A DNA stretch of 64,000 nt from NCBI GenBank assembly GCA_051201605.1, contig CP179201.1, positions 1,426,001-1,490,000 of the forward strand. The letters are read 5' to 3'. The translations under genes were made by a program, and so were the position numbers. This document shows positions 18,861 to 27,180 of this stretch, piece by piece. The notes beneath the pieces are model-generated. The model worked only from the letters and a program-made list of their open reading frames with translations, searched no databases and had not been told where the DNA came from. Source of the stretch: CABZJG01 sp902512685 (GTDB lineage: Bacteria > Pseudomonadota > Alphaproteobacteria > Rhodobacterales > Rhodobacteraceae). Numbering within the stretch: the stretch's first letter is position 1; each line of letters starts with the position of its first letter.

Positions 18861-18962
18861 TCCCCCATCTGTGTGACACTCCATATACATATAACGTACA
18901 TACCCCCTGTGTCCCCTGCATACCCCCGATGTAACTGCATGAACATGATCACTTACGGGTAG
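18861..18962 (+). repeat. Repeat R2
   Basis: About 100 bp matching the inner part of R3 in the same orientation and of R1 in inverted orientation, starting CCCCATCTGTGTGACAC and ending at GATCACTTACGGGTAG. It is more diverged than R1 and R3 are from each other. It separates the cyclase gene from the peptidoglycan-binding gene. Confidence 0.75.
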
Positions 18963-18974
18963 TCATTGAATAAA

Positions 18975-20021
18975 TTAATCAAAAATGTCTTGGATCTTTA
19001 GAGACTTGCTTGGAAGTATCTTTTTTACATCTTTTCTACTGTACTTACTAAGTCTCTTATAAAAAGTTTCAGTACTCATATCGAAAGTATTTTCAAAAGC
19101 TTTTTTCCAGTTTAATTCTTTTGATTTTTCTATCCAGAAGTCTTTAAATACCAATTTAAAGGCTTCTTGTTCGGAGATATTATTTTTTTGTAGCTCTTTA
19201 ACTAACGTAAAAAACATAAATGCAGACCCAGCATAATTCATATCCATCCATCCATCTGATGTTTCTTTAGAAGATGTTTCATATTTTTCATATAAATTTG
19301 GATCCGTAAAAACTTCATCACTCCACAAATCAGTACTTTTTAAGTCATCTTCAAGAGAGCTTCTGCCATAATATTGCTGAACAAACATTTCTTCTATGAC
19401 TTTAGCACCACCTTCACTTAGCCATTTTGTATCCATTCTATCTTTAGATAAACCGATTTGATAAACATGAAAGTATTCATGAACGATGACCGAGTAACGG
19501 TGTAAACTATCGTATTTGAATTCATCTTTATTTATTTCCAGAACCATCCATCGAGTTTTACCATCTCCAGAAATACTGGCACCTCCCATGTCCGGTTTCT
19601 CAGAAAAGGGATTTTTTACTTTGCTATTCCAGGCGTAGATATCCATCGTTGAATTTTTAACGTATTTATTAAAATTTTCGTCGATGGGCAGAACTTCTTG
19701 TAATATTTCCATTATGTTTTTGAATTCAGCAACCCATGCGGTATCTAAGCTTTTATCGAGGTTATACCTAAATGAGAATATTTCGAGAAGTTCAAATTCA
19801 TTTGCGTCTATTGTCCCGTCAAAAGTCAGCCCTTTTGAAGACAAATACAGATTGAGTGCAGCTTCAGTATTTTTTCCCCAGATACCGTCCGCAATCCCTG
19901 GCTGATAACCTAGTTCAGATAGCTTCTGTTGGATCGCCCTTACTCTACTATCTGCATAAGCTGACTGAGTTGTTAAAAATAGAATTGCGGTGACGATGAA
20001 AAACTTAAGTTTATTAGTCAT
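18975..20021 (-). CDS. Secreted peptidoglycan-binding HEYFH protein (copy 1)
   Basis: A 348-residue exported protein. The signal peptide ends TQSAYA (about 23). A PG_binding_1 domain spans about 25-80 (AIQQKLSELGYQPGIADGIWG). The C-terminal part has HEYFH at 181-185 and, 17 residues on, WLSEGGA with Glu203, the layout of a gluzincin zinc site (HExxH plus Glu). I infer a cell-wall-associated metallopeptidase; the substrate is unknown and the domain was not matched to a named family. Paralogues at 53411 and 59525. It is very AT-rich and bracketed by direct repeats R2 and R3. Confidence 0.75.
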   Translation of the reverse strand: MTNKLKFFIVTAILFLTTQSAYADSRVRAIQQKLSELGYQPGIADGIWGKNTEAALNLYLSSKGLTFDGTIDANEFELLEIFSFRYNLDKSLDTAWVAEFKNIMEILQEVLPIDENFNKYVKNSTMDIYAWNSKVKNPFSEKPDMGGASISGDGKTRWMVLEINKDEFKYDSLHRYSVIVHEYFHVYQIGLSKDRMDTKWLSEGGAKVIEEMFVQQYYGRSSLEDDLKSTDLWSDEVFTDPNLYEKYETSSKETSDGWMDMNYAGSAFMFFTLVKELQKNNISEQEAFKLVFKDFWIEKSKELNWKKAFENTFDMSTETFYKRLSKYSRKDVKKILPSKSLKIQDIFD

Positions 20022-20136
20022 GGTATACCTTTGGTTTAATCTCTATGAGAGGTGCTCTTCGTATAGTCTGCACCTAGAGTTATCTAATCGTAACACGTTA
20101 AACGGTTTTCTCAAAATTGTGAGTTTACTACTAAAA

Positions 20137-20298
20137 TCCCCCATCTGTGTGACACCCCATATACATATAACCCACACCCTCCCTGTGTCCCCTGCGTAGC
20201 CCCATGTAATTGCCTCAACATGATCACTTACGGGTAGGGTCACTGTAAGGATCACCCTAACCATACACCAACCAGTACACACAGCTTATGCAATGCAC
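20137..20298 (+). repeat. Repeat R3
   Basis: About 162 bp, near-identical to R1 in inverted orientation and to R2 over its left two thirds in direct orientation. It carries the TGATCACTTAC element and GGTCACTGTAAGGATCACC. Its right end runs straight into the 12-bp repeats at 20296. Confidence 0.8.
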
Positions 20299-20517
20299 GT
20301 ACAGTGAGTACTTATGTGTCATCATGTTGTTTATGTATAAGGCACACCCCATGCCCCACTAATTGGTGTTAGCACGTACAGTGATAACACGTACTGTGTA
20401 TTATTATCTGAAGTAGCATGTAGGTGTTTTACAGGAGTGATATGTATCACCATCACCCATCACCTTCCCCTATACTAGTAACGATAAGGAATACTGGCAG
20501 ATAGACACGTACAGTGA
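20296..20517 (+). repeat. Four copies of a 12-bp motif, CACGTACAGTGA
   Basis: Copies at 20296-20307, 20373-20384 and 20506-20517 are exact. A fourth at 20388-20399 reads CACGTACTGTGT. All face the same way within 222 bp of otherwise non-coding DNA upstream of the GNAT gene. Such spacing suits a multi-site protein-binding region (regulator, excisionase or replication iteron). No coding sequence was found in 20022-20735 apart from these repeats. Confidence 0.6.
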
Positions 20518-20542
20518 CTGCATAAGCTGTGGTACGACACAG

Positions 20543-20775
20543 GTGACAAAGGTTGTAGGTTGCAATTTAAACTGAGTACCATAACCTATTGATATTGCTT
20601 ACTTGGGTAGGTGATTGGTGCAGGGGTAAGGAAACATACCTCTTCTCGACCGCACCAATACATCTCTCATCAACGTGTCTAAACACTTGATCTGTAAGCA
20701 TGTTTTGTTTTGCAGGTGATGTGGAGTAGACAATCTTGAAGTTTAGAAACGGAAATCAAAGTGACGCCACAAATC
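20543..20775 (+). repeat. Diverged direct repeat B (mate of 16196-16430)
   Basis: Aligns with repeat A through the GNAT start codon region. It carries the better preserved tRNA-derived core at 20642-20657. Confidence 0.65.
20642..20735 (+). repeat. Attachment-site core plus promoter region, inverted copy of 22488-22575
   Basis: Begins with CTTCTCGACCGCACCA, identical to the 3' end of the tRNA-Leu at 62626. It continues about 80 bp (TACATCTCTCATCAACGTG and on to GCAGGTGATG) nearly identical, in inverted orientation, to the sequence upstream of the integrase pseudogene. GNAT and integrase thus have the same upstream region facing inward. Interpreted as att-site DNA plus a promoter. Confidence 0.75.
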
Positions 20776-21314
20776 TTGCTTTAATTCTTGACGCTGCTGG
20801 AAGAAGGATTCCCGCATTTTTTTGGAGCCAGTATGCCGCCAGTGGTCAGTCATTTTTTGAGTTTGGAAGAGAAAAAATCCGTAATGAGCCCGAAACAGGA
20901 TCATATTGCGAAAAGTGGTGTGTAGGCGAAATCAATTCTGAACTTGCTGGAGCATTTTTTGGCTTTTTTGTGGACGATCCTTACCCAGAAATTGATTATG
21001 CAAATGAACCTGCATGGTGGGTTCGTTTTTTGGAGCTTGAAAAAATGGCGGCTGGTTCTTGGCTTGTTCAGGCGATTTCAATTCTACCTGAGTATAGAGG
21101 CCAAGGTCTTGCAAGCCACTTTTTATCAAAAGCGGATGAAGTAGCAAAGGCAAAGGGCGCCAAAAAAATCACGCTGCAGGTGGAAGAAATTAATCAAATT
21201 GCAATGAAGACTTATCAAAAACACGGATATTCAGAAATGGGTCGCAGGGAACTCATACCGGTTTCCTTTTGTGATGACGCCGGAGATGTCATTCTAATGG
21301 GGAAGTCTCTTTAA
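20736..21314 (+). CDS. GNAT-family N-acetyltransferase
   Basis: A 192-residue acetyltransferase, so it would transfer acetyl from acetyl-CoA to an unknown amine. Motif A is visible as VQAISILPEYRGQGLASHFL (Q/RxxGxG/A pattern), followed by ITLQVEEINQIAMKTYQKHG, the motif B region. The start is TTG at 20736 after GGAG. The N-terminus is shared with the broken copy at 16384. It is convergent with the integrase pseudogene. Confidence 0.82.
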   Translation: MKFRNGNQSDATNLALILDAAGRRIPAFFWSQYAASGQSFFEFGREKIRNEPETGSYCEKWCVGEINSELAGAFFGFFVDDPYPEIDYANEPAWWVRFLELEKMAAGSWLVQAISILPEYRGQGLASHFLSKADEVAKAKGAKKITLQVEEINQIAMKTYQKHGYSEMGRRELIPVSFCDDAGDVILMGKSL

Positions 21315-21342
21315 ACAAATTCATGCCGGTTTCTAGGTAAGT

Positions 21343-22482
21343 TTAGAAAATAGGGGTCATGTAATTCGTTAGTGCAGACAAAGCATAACCATCCCCATAT
21401 CCTTGCCCTACTGATCGATTTGACTAACCACCAAGCTGATCAATCATCTCCGACTGAACACCGGCATTGCGCAATCGATCACGGAAACTGTGCCTGAATG
21501 AATGGATGACAGCATCGGGAACATGTTGCTTAAGCCACTTGTTTAATGCTGCTGAACATGAGTTGCCCTTACAGCCAGTTTCATCAGTATACGAATTGAA
21601 AAGGAACGAGGTAGTGCGTTGTCGATGCATAATTTTTATTGCTTCATGAGCCGCACCAACCAGTGGGATGAGTCGTTTACTACCCACTGTTTTCAAGGGT
21701 CTCCAAGGATGAGGGGTAAGGTTGATATGTGGGTACTTATGGTCAAGTATAATATCATCCCACACGAGCCCTAGTGCCTCTGATAAACGCATGCCTGTGT
21801 CAGATATGAGTGCCACCAGCAATCGCCTTTCATCACCCACTTCCAAGCAAATCTTCTGCACACGTTTTATGTCTTCAGGTGATATTGAGGCACGTTTAGG
21901 TCTTTCCTCACTTGGAAGAAATGTTTTCGCAAAGGCATTGCTGCACTTCAAACCTTCTTCTTGATTGGTGAGGGTAAACACAGCACGAATAGTTGAAAAT
22001 ATCCTTTTAATTGATGATGAGGATAGATGCTTTTTAACAAGCCAATCTCTGAACGAAGCTGCATCTGATGAAGAGTACACATCCAACGGTCGGTCACCTA
22101 AATGCTGTATGACATAACCTACATTACGTTTCGCAGCTTTAAAAAACTGTTCTGCTCGATCAGTGCCTTTTAATCTGCAGTACTTTTCTAAAGCATCAGA
22201 CAGTTTGGGTGCACATGATGTGAAGGCTTCTTTTGGTTTATTCCTAATCAAAAGATTTGATGCTGGCACATCCATCTCCGCAATACGCATCTGAAGCCAG
22301 AACTCATCAAGTTTACTTGCTAATGAATGGCTGGCTTTTAATGCTGAATTTCTACTACGGGTCTTCAAGCACATTACAACACGAGGCTTTTCATAATGCC
22401 TTTGAAGATCATTCGGAACATGTCTGGTGAAATAATACACACCACCTTTGCACATTAAATAATGAGCACTTTTGTCTACCAT
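21343..22482 (-). pseudogene. Tyrosine recombinase with amber stop before catalytic Tyr
   Basis: The frame from ATG 22482 encodes 352 residues of a phage-type integrase: arm-binding N-terminus, core, catalytic Arg in DTGMRLSEALG and the HSFRHSFRDRL box. It ends at TAG (21424-21426) exactly where the paralogue at 61334 has the Trp of GGW. Past the stop the frame reads SNRSVGQGYGDGYA to a TAA at 21343, so the missing tail with the nucleophilic Tyr is still there. A single TGG-to-TAG change is enough to explain it. The enzyme is inactive unless the codon is suppressed. Confidence 0.85.
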
Positions 22483-22487
22483 ATCGT

Positions 22488-22575
22488 CTACTCTACATCA
22501 CCTGCAAAACAAAACATGCTTACAGATCAAGTGTTTAAACACGTTGATGAGAGATGTATTGGTGCGGTCGAGAAG
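22488..22575 (-). repeat. Attachment-site core plus integrase promoter region
   Basis: Inverted copy of 20642-20735. The core TGGTGCGGTCGAGAAG is at 22560-22575, and the DNA beyond it (AGTTCTACTCC) is a decayed tRNA T-loop. This is the normal att-upstream layout for a tRNA-targeting integrase. Confidence 0.75.
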
Positions 22576-22669
22576 AGTTCTACTCCTAATCCCTGCGCTG
22601 AGTTACTGCTAACACTCTGATATCATTAGATACAGCATACCTGAGTTCATCACAATAAGGCGTATTCTG

Positions 22670-23030
22670 GTCAGTAATTTGGTCAGTAATGGTTAGGGGG
22701 CCAGTGCCATGGGGGTATACTGGGGTACTGTACTCAGCCATGACCTGAGATTGGGGTTTGGTAATCGTCAACTGGGAATATCTGCAACAATACTCGGGCT
22801 TGACTGTTTTACCTGACCAGTGGTTGGGGGCTGCTTGTGCATCCAGCTTATACGAGGGGTTGTATTATATATTATTACCCCTTCCTCGTTAAAGAAGAGA
22901 GATAAGAGTGTAGGGAATGTAGGCAATGTAGGCAAATCCGAAAAGTCCCCAGAGAATTTCCCCAGAAAAGTTTTCCAAAATGCCTACATTGCCTACACTA
23001 CCTACATTGGCTGAGGGTTAGAGGTGGATT
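22670..23030 (+). repeat. Three-copy repeat with inverted 9-bp arrays (copy 1)
   Basis: Alignable with 39290-39772 and, inverted, 51107-51600. It has an AT-rich stretch (TTATATATTATTACC), then three units of a 9-bp repeat (AATGTAGGC type, 22909-22935), a 45-bp spacer, and three or four inverted units (GCCTACATT type, 22980-23010). Copy 1 has one more left unit than the other copies. The 61-64 codon open frame through it is not convincing as a gene. Confidence 0.8.
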
Positions 23031-23039
23031 ACTGGTTGG

Positions 23040-23183
23040 ATACCGCGCCATTGCATGAAGCATCACCGCAAGCTGGATGATCTCAGGGCTGGTTTTAAAA
23101 TAGCGGAACAAAAGTTGATTAAACTTGGCGGCATAGCTACTTGGTGGGCCTATTGTGGGCAATGTGGTTTATTCTGACAGTGA
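23040..23183 (-). mobile_element. IS6-family transposase N-terminal remnant with IR end
   Basis: On the minus strand TGTCAGAATAAACC (IR-like end near 23170-23183) leads into the frame FRYFKTSPEIIQLAVML, the start of an IS6/IS26-family DDE transposase. It breaks off after about 25 residues into the three-copy repeat. The same truncated end occurs at 48540, 50989 and 53016. Confidence 0.7.
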
Positions 23184-23319
23184 CTTTAAAGTTTTCACCC
23201 TTTGGTAGAATTTGGTGCAAATTTCCAAAGCGTCGGATATAAATTTACTTTAGTATTGCCTTTTAGGATTAAATGAAGTGCAATCTTACAGGCTTGTTTT
23301 GGCTTTAACAAACAACGGA

Positions 23320-23961
23320 ATGGCTGCCGTGGCAGAAATAGTGACATTCGCAAATGTAAAAGGTGGTAGTGGAAAATCTACACTTTGCGTAAATATTGCT
23401 TCCATGCTTGCTAAACTAAATCGCAGTGTTTGTGTAATTGATGCGGACCCTCAACAATCCACGTTGGATTGGATAAAAAATACAAACGATCCCGTTTTAT
23501 CGCTAGTAGACTGCAACGATGTTGATATTTTAGGTGAAGTGTCTCAGCGTGGCTATGATTTTGTATTAATAGACACTCAAGGAAGTTTAAATAAAGAACT
23601 AGCCGGCTTTCTTAAAATCTCCTCATTGATTTTAGTTCCTTGTCGTATTTCAAGAGATGATATTGTGGGCCAAGGCTGGATACAAATGTTTTTAAATAAA
23701 TCGCAAGCTGTAGGACAAAATATTCCGATTCTAGCGGTTTTGAATGGGGTTAATAAAAGAAGCCACATTCTAGCACACATTAAACAGCAATTGAACGAAG
23801 ATGGGACAAAGGTTGCCAAGACAACAATTTCTCAAAGAGTTTGTTTTTCGGAAACTAATGTAAACAAGATGTCAGTTATCGGTTATAATAGGATGGCAGA
23901 AAGTGAGATAAATTCATTAACATCGGAGCTCTTAGGGTTCCTTAGCGGTGGAGGAAAGTAA
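23320..23961 (+). CDS. ParA/MinD-type ATPase of the chemosensory cluster
   Basis: About 213 residues. The deviant Walker A KGGSGKST sits near the start (FANVKGGSGKSTLC), followed by IDADPQQSTLDW and FVLIDTQGS, typical of ParA. In chemotaxis gene clusters such ATPases (ParC of Vibrio, PpfA of Rhodobacter) position receptor arrays, and that is the likely role here because the gene directly precedes cheW and ends at its start codon. ATG 23320 fits the family N-terminus; a GTG at 23278 would add 14 residues. AT-rich like the rest of the cluster. Confidence 0.85.
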   Translation: MAAVAEIVTFANVKGGSGKSTLCVNIASMLAKLNRSVCVIDADPQQSTLDWIKNTNDPVLSLVDCNDVDILGEVSQRGYDFVLIDTQGSLNKELAGFLKISSLILVPCRISRDDIVGQGWIQMFLNKSQAVGQNIPILAVLNGVNKRSHILAHIKQQLNEDGTKVAKTTISQRVCFSETNVNKMSVIGYNRMAESEINSLTSELLGFLSGGGK

Positions 23962-25203
23962 TTGACCAAAAAATTTGATAAAATTTCTCCAAAAGACATT
24001 TCTGAGGAAAAGTTTAATCAGTTAATAGAGTCTCTCCCTAGTTCGGGTCTTACTGTTGAGACAAGTGAAACTGCTCAGTTTGAGGAACAAAAGAGTTTGA
24101 TCGACCCTGATCTAATGGTTGGTCCCAATCCTGAATCGACTGCTGCCTTTACGAACGACGAGAAAAATAATAACTCGACCATCATAAGTGCAGAAAAAGA
24201 AATAATTGATGAATCGTCTGAAGACATTACCAGTCTTGTCGAAGTTTTCGTTTATGAAACGGGTGGATTATGCTTTGGTATCCCAGTTAGATTTGTGACT
24301 GAAATTACGACCGACTATGCTCCAGTATCAGAATTGGATGGTTTCATTCGATCGTGTATAGGTACATGTGAATACAGACAAAAATTGATGCCTATATTTG
24401 ATAGTGAGCGTGCCTATTTGAAAAGTTCAGAAAATGGAAAAATTAAGAAAAAACATAAAGAAACCATTTTTAAAAACCCAATCATTACAGTTGAGTACGA
24501 AGATGTGATGTTTGCTTTGACAATGGAAGATCACGTTGGACTTGTGAAAGTAGCACTGGCGGGACAAACACCTCAACAATCGCAAGTGGAAGATGAATTT
24601 CTAGATCAAATTGTTTGGTATAACGATAAAAATTTGTATATTTTTTCTCCGACAAAGATATCGAAAGTTGTTAATAGAGAATTAAAAAGCCAATTGGTTA
24701 CCAACCAAGTCCGAAGCCATGAGACAGAAGATGAAACTGAGGAGCAAACAGATAGTAACTCAATTGATTATCTAATTGCCAAAATCAGACAAAGTTATAT
24801 CGCAATTGAAATTACAAAAGTGATTGAAGTCATTGAAGAATTTGAAGTCACATCTTTATATAAAGTGTCAAACTTTATCCGTGGCTTAATAAATCTAAGG
24901 GGACAAGTGCTTGCCTGCATCGACCTTTCGAAGCATTTGGGATTTGACCTTTTGGTGATTGACGAAAGAAATAAATTTATCGTGATCAGTGAATCAGGAT
25001 CAGACTTTGCCTTATGTGTTGATGAATTGATTGGGATAAAAGCATTGGATGGGCGTGCTTTTCAAGGATCTGAAACAGTTTTCCCAGAAACAGTAGCAGA
25101 GTTTTTCCCATCGTTCTTTGAGGAAAATGGTGATCTGAATTTGATAATGAAGCCAGAGTTATTTGTAAATTCAGAGAGTTTGATAAATTATCGAAAAAAA
25201 TAA
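23962..25203 (+). CDS. cheW: Double CheW-domain coupling protein
   Basis: A 413-residue cytoplasmic protein with an acidic N-terminal linker (1-90) and two CheW-like domains, about 92-230 (FVYETGGLCFGIPVRFVTEI) and 269-405 (ITKVIEVIEEFEV, FIRGLINLRGQVLACIDLSK). Standard CheW has one domain of about 150 residues, so this could bridge two partners in the receptor-kinase lattice. The first domain is more diverged and may not bind receptors. It starts with TTG at 23962, immediately after the ParA stop, with GGAGG upstream. Confidence 0.85.
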   Translation: MTKKFDKISPKDISEEKFNQLIESLPSSGLTVETSETAQFEEQKSLIDPDLMVGPNPESTAAFTNDEKNNNSTIISAEKEIIDESSEDITSLVEVFVYETGGLCFGIPVRFVTEITTDYAPVSELDGFIRSCIGTCEYRQKLMPIFDSERAYLKSSENGKIKKKHKETIFKNPIITVEYEDVMFALTMEDHVGLVKVALAGQTPQQSQVEDEFLDQIVWYNDKNLYIFSPTKISKVVNRELKSQLVTNQVRSHETEDETEEQTDSNSIDYLIAKIRQSYIAIEITKVIEVIEEFEVTSLYKVSNFIRGLINLRGQVLACIDLSKHLGFDLLVIDERNKFIVISESGSDFALCVDELIGIKALDGRAFQGSETVFPETVAEFFPSFFEENGDLNLIMKPELFVNSESLINYRKK

Positions 25204-25262
25204 GTGTTACGCTTTGTAATTATTATAGTATATTCAAAAAGGCTGAGCGGGAGATTTATGCT

Positions 25263-27155
25263 ATGAATTCACGAACAAGTCGGTTTCGATTAAATATATC
25301 TGCCAAAATACTTATTCTGGTTTTAAGTTTAGCTGTATTGTTGGCATCTTTTGGTGGCTATTCTGTTTACGTGATCAATTCAATTGGGGTAAAGATCAAT
25401 CGTCTGACAAATATTGAAAGTATTTTAGAAACCAAGGTTTTCAAAATGGATGCGGCGATAATTGAATCATCGAATATCGTTAGCGGAGCAGCTCTTGCCT
25501 TGAGCTTGTCGGAACCTTTGGGGGATGACGGAAAAAAAAGCCTAAACAGTTTTAATCAAGCAGTCGCCAAATCTGCAACTGTTTACAATAGGGGTTTGGG
25601 AGAGTTAGAAAACGCAATTGCCCTAATTAAAACTTTAGTGCCGTCGTCTGGTCTTAAGAAGAAGAAAGTAGATTTTGGATTTTCCGTGGTAAAACAATTA
25701 AACGAAATCATATTTCCGCCAATAGCACCCGAAGTTTTAACAATATATAAGCGCCTCAAATCATCGTTGATTATGATTAAATCAGACTACACCGCAATCG
25801 AAGTTGGGCAAAAGTCGCTTGCTAAAGCAGCATTGGAGCATTACGAATTTGTAAGTCTAGTATCCGAAAATGCCCGATCCAAGGTAGCCAGATGGCGCAA
25901 AGCTTCAGACGTAAAAAGGCGGGAGGATTTAGCTAAGAATATTGAAAGAGGTAATTTAAAGTTACAAACTTCCCAAAAGGAACTTGGCCAAAAAAACGAA
26001 AATGTTTTTAGGGATATTGCAAGTGCCAAAGACTTTGCATTGTCTGCTATGGAAAGATCGCAAACACAATCACTTTATGTTACTTTACTCGTTGGTATTG
26101 CATCTACATTTGTGGCCCTGATATTTGGTCTATTGCTCACTGCAGGGATCCGAAGAAAACTACGCAGAGCAAATGAAGCTGTCGACTCCATAACTCGCGG
26201 TGATTTATCCGTTGAGATTATTTCCACTGGGAACGACGAGGTCAGTCGACTTCTTCTTTCTACAGAGAAGATGCGAGAAAAAATTGTGGAAGTCATCACG
26301 GCTATGGGTCAAGTAATTGAAAAGATATCTGACAATTCGAACAGCTTAAAAACGACTGCAGAACAGGTTACTGATGGTACTAACCAACAGGCAAGCTCTG
26401 TTCAAGAAACATCAGCATCTATGGATGAAATGGCTAGTACCATCAATGAAAATGCTAAAAATGCTCAGGAAACGGATGATACTGCTAAGCTTTTGGCTGA
26501 AAATTCTGTAGTATGCTCTGAGGCTATGGCTAAAACATCAGAGGCTATGAAAGACATTTTTGAAAGGATAGCCATAGTAGGGGAAATCACCCGAAAAATT
26601 GAACTTCTTGCTTTGAACGCATCAGTTGAAGCCGCTCGGGCGGGAGAGCACGGCAAAGGGTTTGCCGTTGTCGCATCTGAAGTATCAAAACTAGCTGAAC
26701 TTAGTAAAGATGCGGCCTCAGAAATTCAAAAGTCCTCTACTGAAGGTAAGCAACTCTCGGATGAGACGAACCAGATGCTCGACGCACTGCTGCCAGAAAT
26801 TGAAAAAACGCAGAACTTAGTTCAAAATATAAGTGCCTCTTCAAAAGAGCAATCGATTGGTGCCGAACAAATAAATGGTGCTATTAAGACGCTAGATAAC
26901 GTGATCCAGCAAAATGCAGTGGCTTCTGCAGATTTATCTTCTACTGCAAACGAACTCTCTGAAATCGTGCCAAATTTACAAACTTTAGTGCATCAGTTCA
27001 GGCTGGCGGAGTATAATGGAAGAGACGCTGAGCATTATTCGCAAGTCGGGCCTGCAGCCAAAACTGAAGAAACGGAAATTTCTAAAGAGGCCGCTAACAG
27101 TGACCCTGAGACCTCAAACACTGAGCAACCCGCGCAAGACTTTGGAAGATACTGA
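25263..27155 (+). CDS. Methyl-accepting chemotaxis protein (membrane chemoreceptor)
   Basis: A 630-residue receptor. TM1 is about 15-38 and TM2 about 270-296, enclosing a helical periplasmic sensor of about 230 residues with no recognised ligand motif. A HAMP domain follows (about 298-350, SITRGDLSVEI), then the signalling domain with the conserved hairpin tip (EITRKIELLALNASVEAARAG). The C-terminal 40 residues are acidic with no CheR-tethering pentapeptide that I can see. The 60-bp gap after cheW is the largest in the cluster. Confidence 0.92.
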   Translation: MNSRTSRFRLNISAKILILVLSLAVLLASFGGYSVYVINSIGVKINRLTNIESILETKVFKMDAAIIESSNIVSGAALALSLSEPLGDDGKKSLNSFNQAVAKSATVYNRGLGELENAIALIKTLVPSSGLKKKKVDFGFSVVKQLNEIIFPPIAPEVLTIYKRLKSSLIMIKSDYTAIEVGQKSLAKAALEHYEFVSLVSENARSKVARWRKASDVKRREDLAKNIERGNLKLQTSQKELGQKNENVFRDIASAKDFALSAMERSQTQSLYVTLLVGIASTFVALIFGLLLTAGIRRKLRRANEAVDSITRGDLSVEIISTGNDEVSRLLLSTEKMREKIVEVITAMGQVIEKISDNSNSLKTTAEQVTDGTNQQASSVQETSASMDEMASTINENAKNAQETDDTAKLLAENSVVCSEAMAKTSEAMKDIFERIAIVGEITRKIELLALNASVEAARAGEHGKGFAVVASEVSKLAELSKDAASEIQKSSTEGKQLSDETNQMLDALLPEIEKTQNLVQNISASSKEQSIGAEQINGAIKTLDNVIQQNAVASADLSSTANELSEIVPNLQTLVHQFRLAEYNGRDAEHYSQVGPAAKTEETEISKEAANSDPETSNTEQPAQDFGRY

Positions 27156-27180
27156 TTTTTAATTAGAGGCCATCTGTTAC

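Noticed and set aside
16431..20298. R repeats as integron attC sites
   Set aside because: No GTTRRRY/RYYYAAC-type core sites or integron integrase; orientation of R1 is opposite to the others.
20442..20504. A 20-codon leader peptide (MYHHHPSPSP) with a Shine-Dalgarno
   Set aside because: No downstream attenuator hairpin and no biosynthetic gene; probably a chance frame in the 12-bp-motif region.
22905..23012. 9-bp arrays as a CRISPR
   Set aside because: Units are 9 bp, adjacent, with no variable spacers, and inverted around a centre; no cas genes in the window.
22820..23014. A 60-64 codon open frame conserved in all three copies of the 9-bp-array repeat
   Set aside because: It starts at GTG without a ribosome site, crosses both inverted arrays and is conserved only as far as the DNA repeat is. 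Whole-unit changes of 9 bp keep the frame by arithmetic, not by selection.
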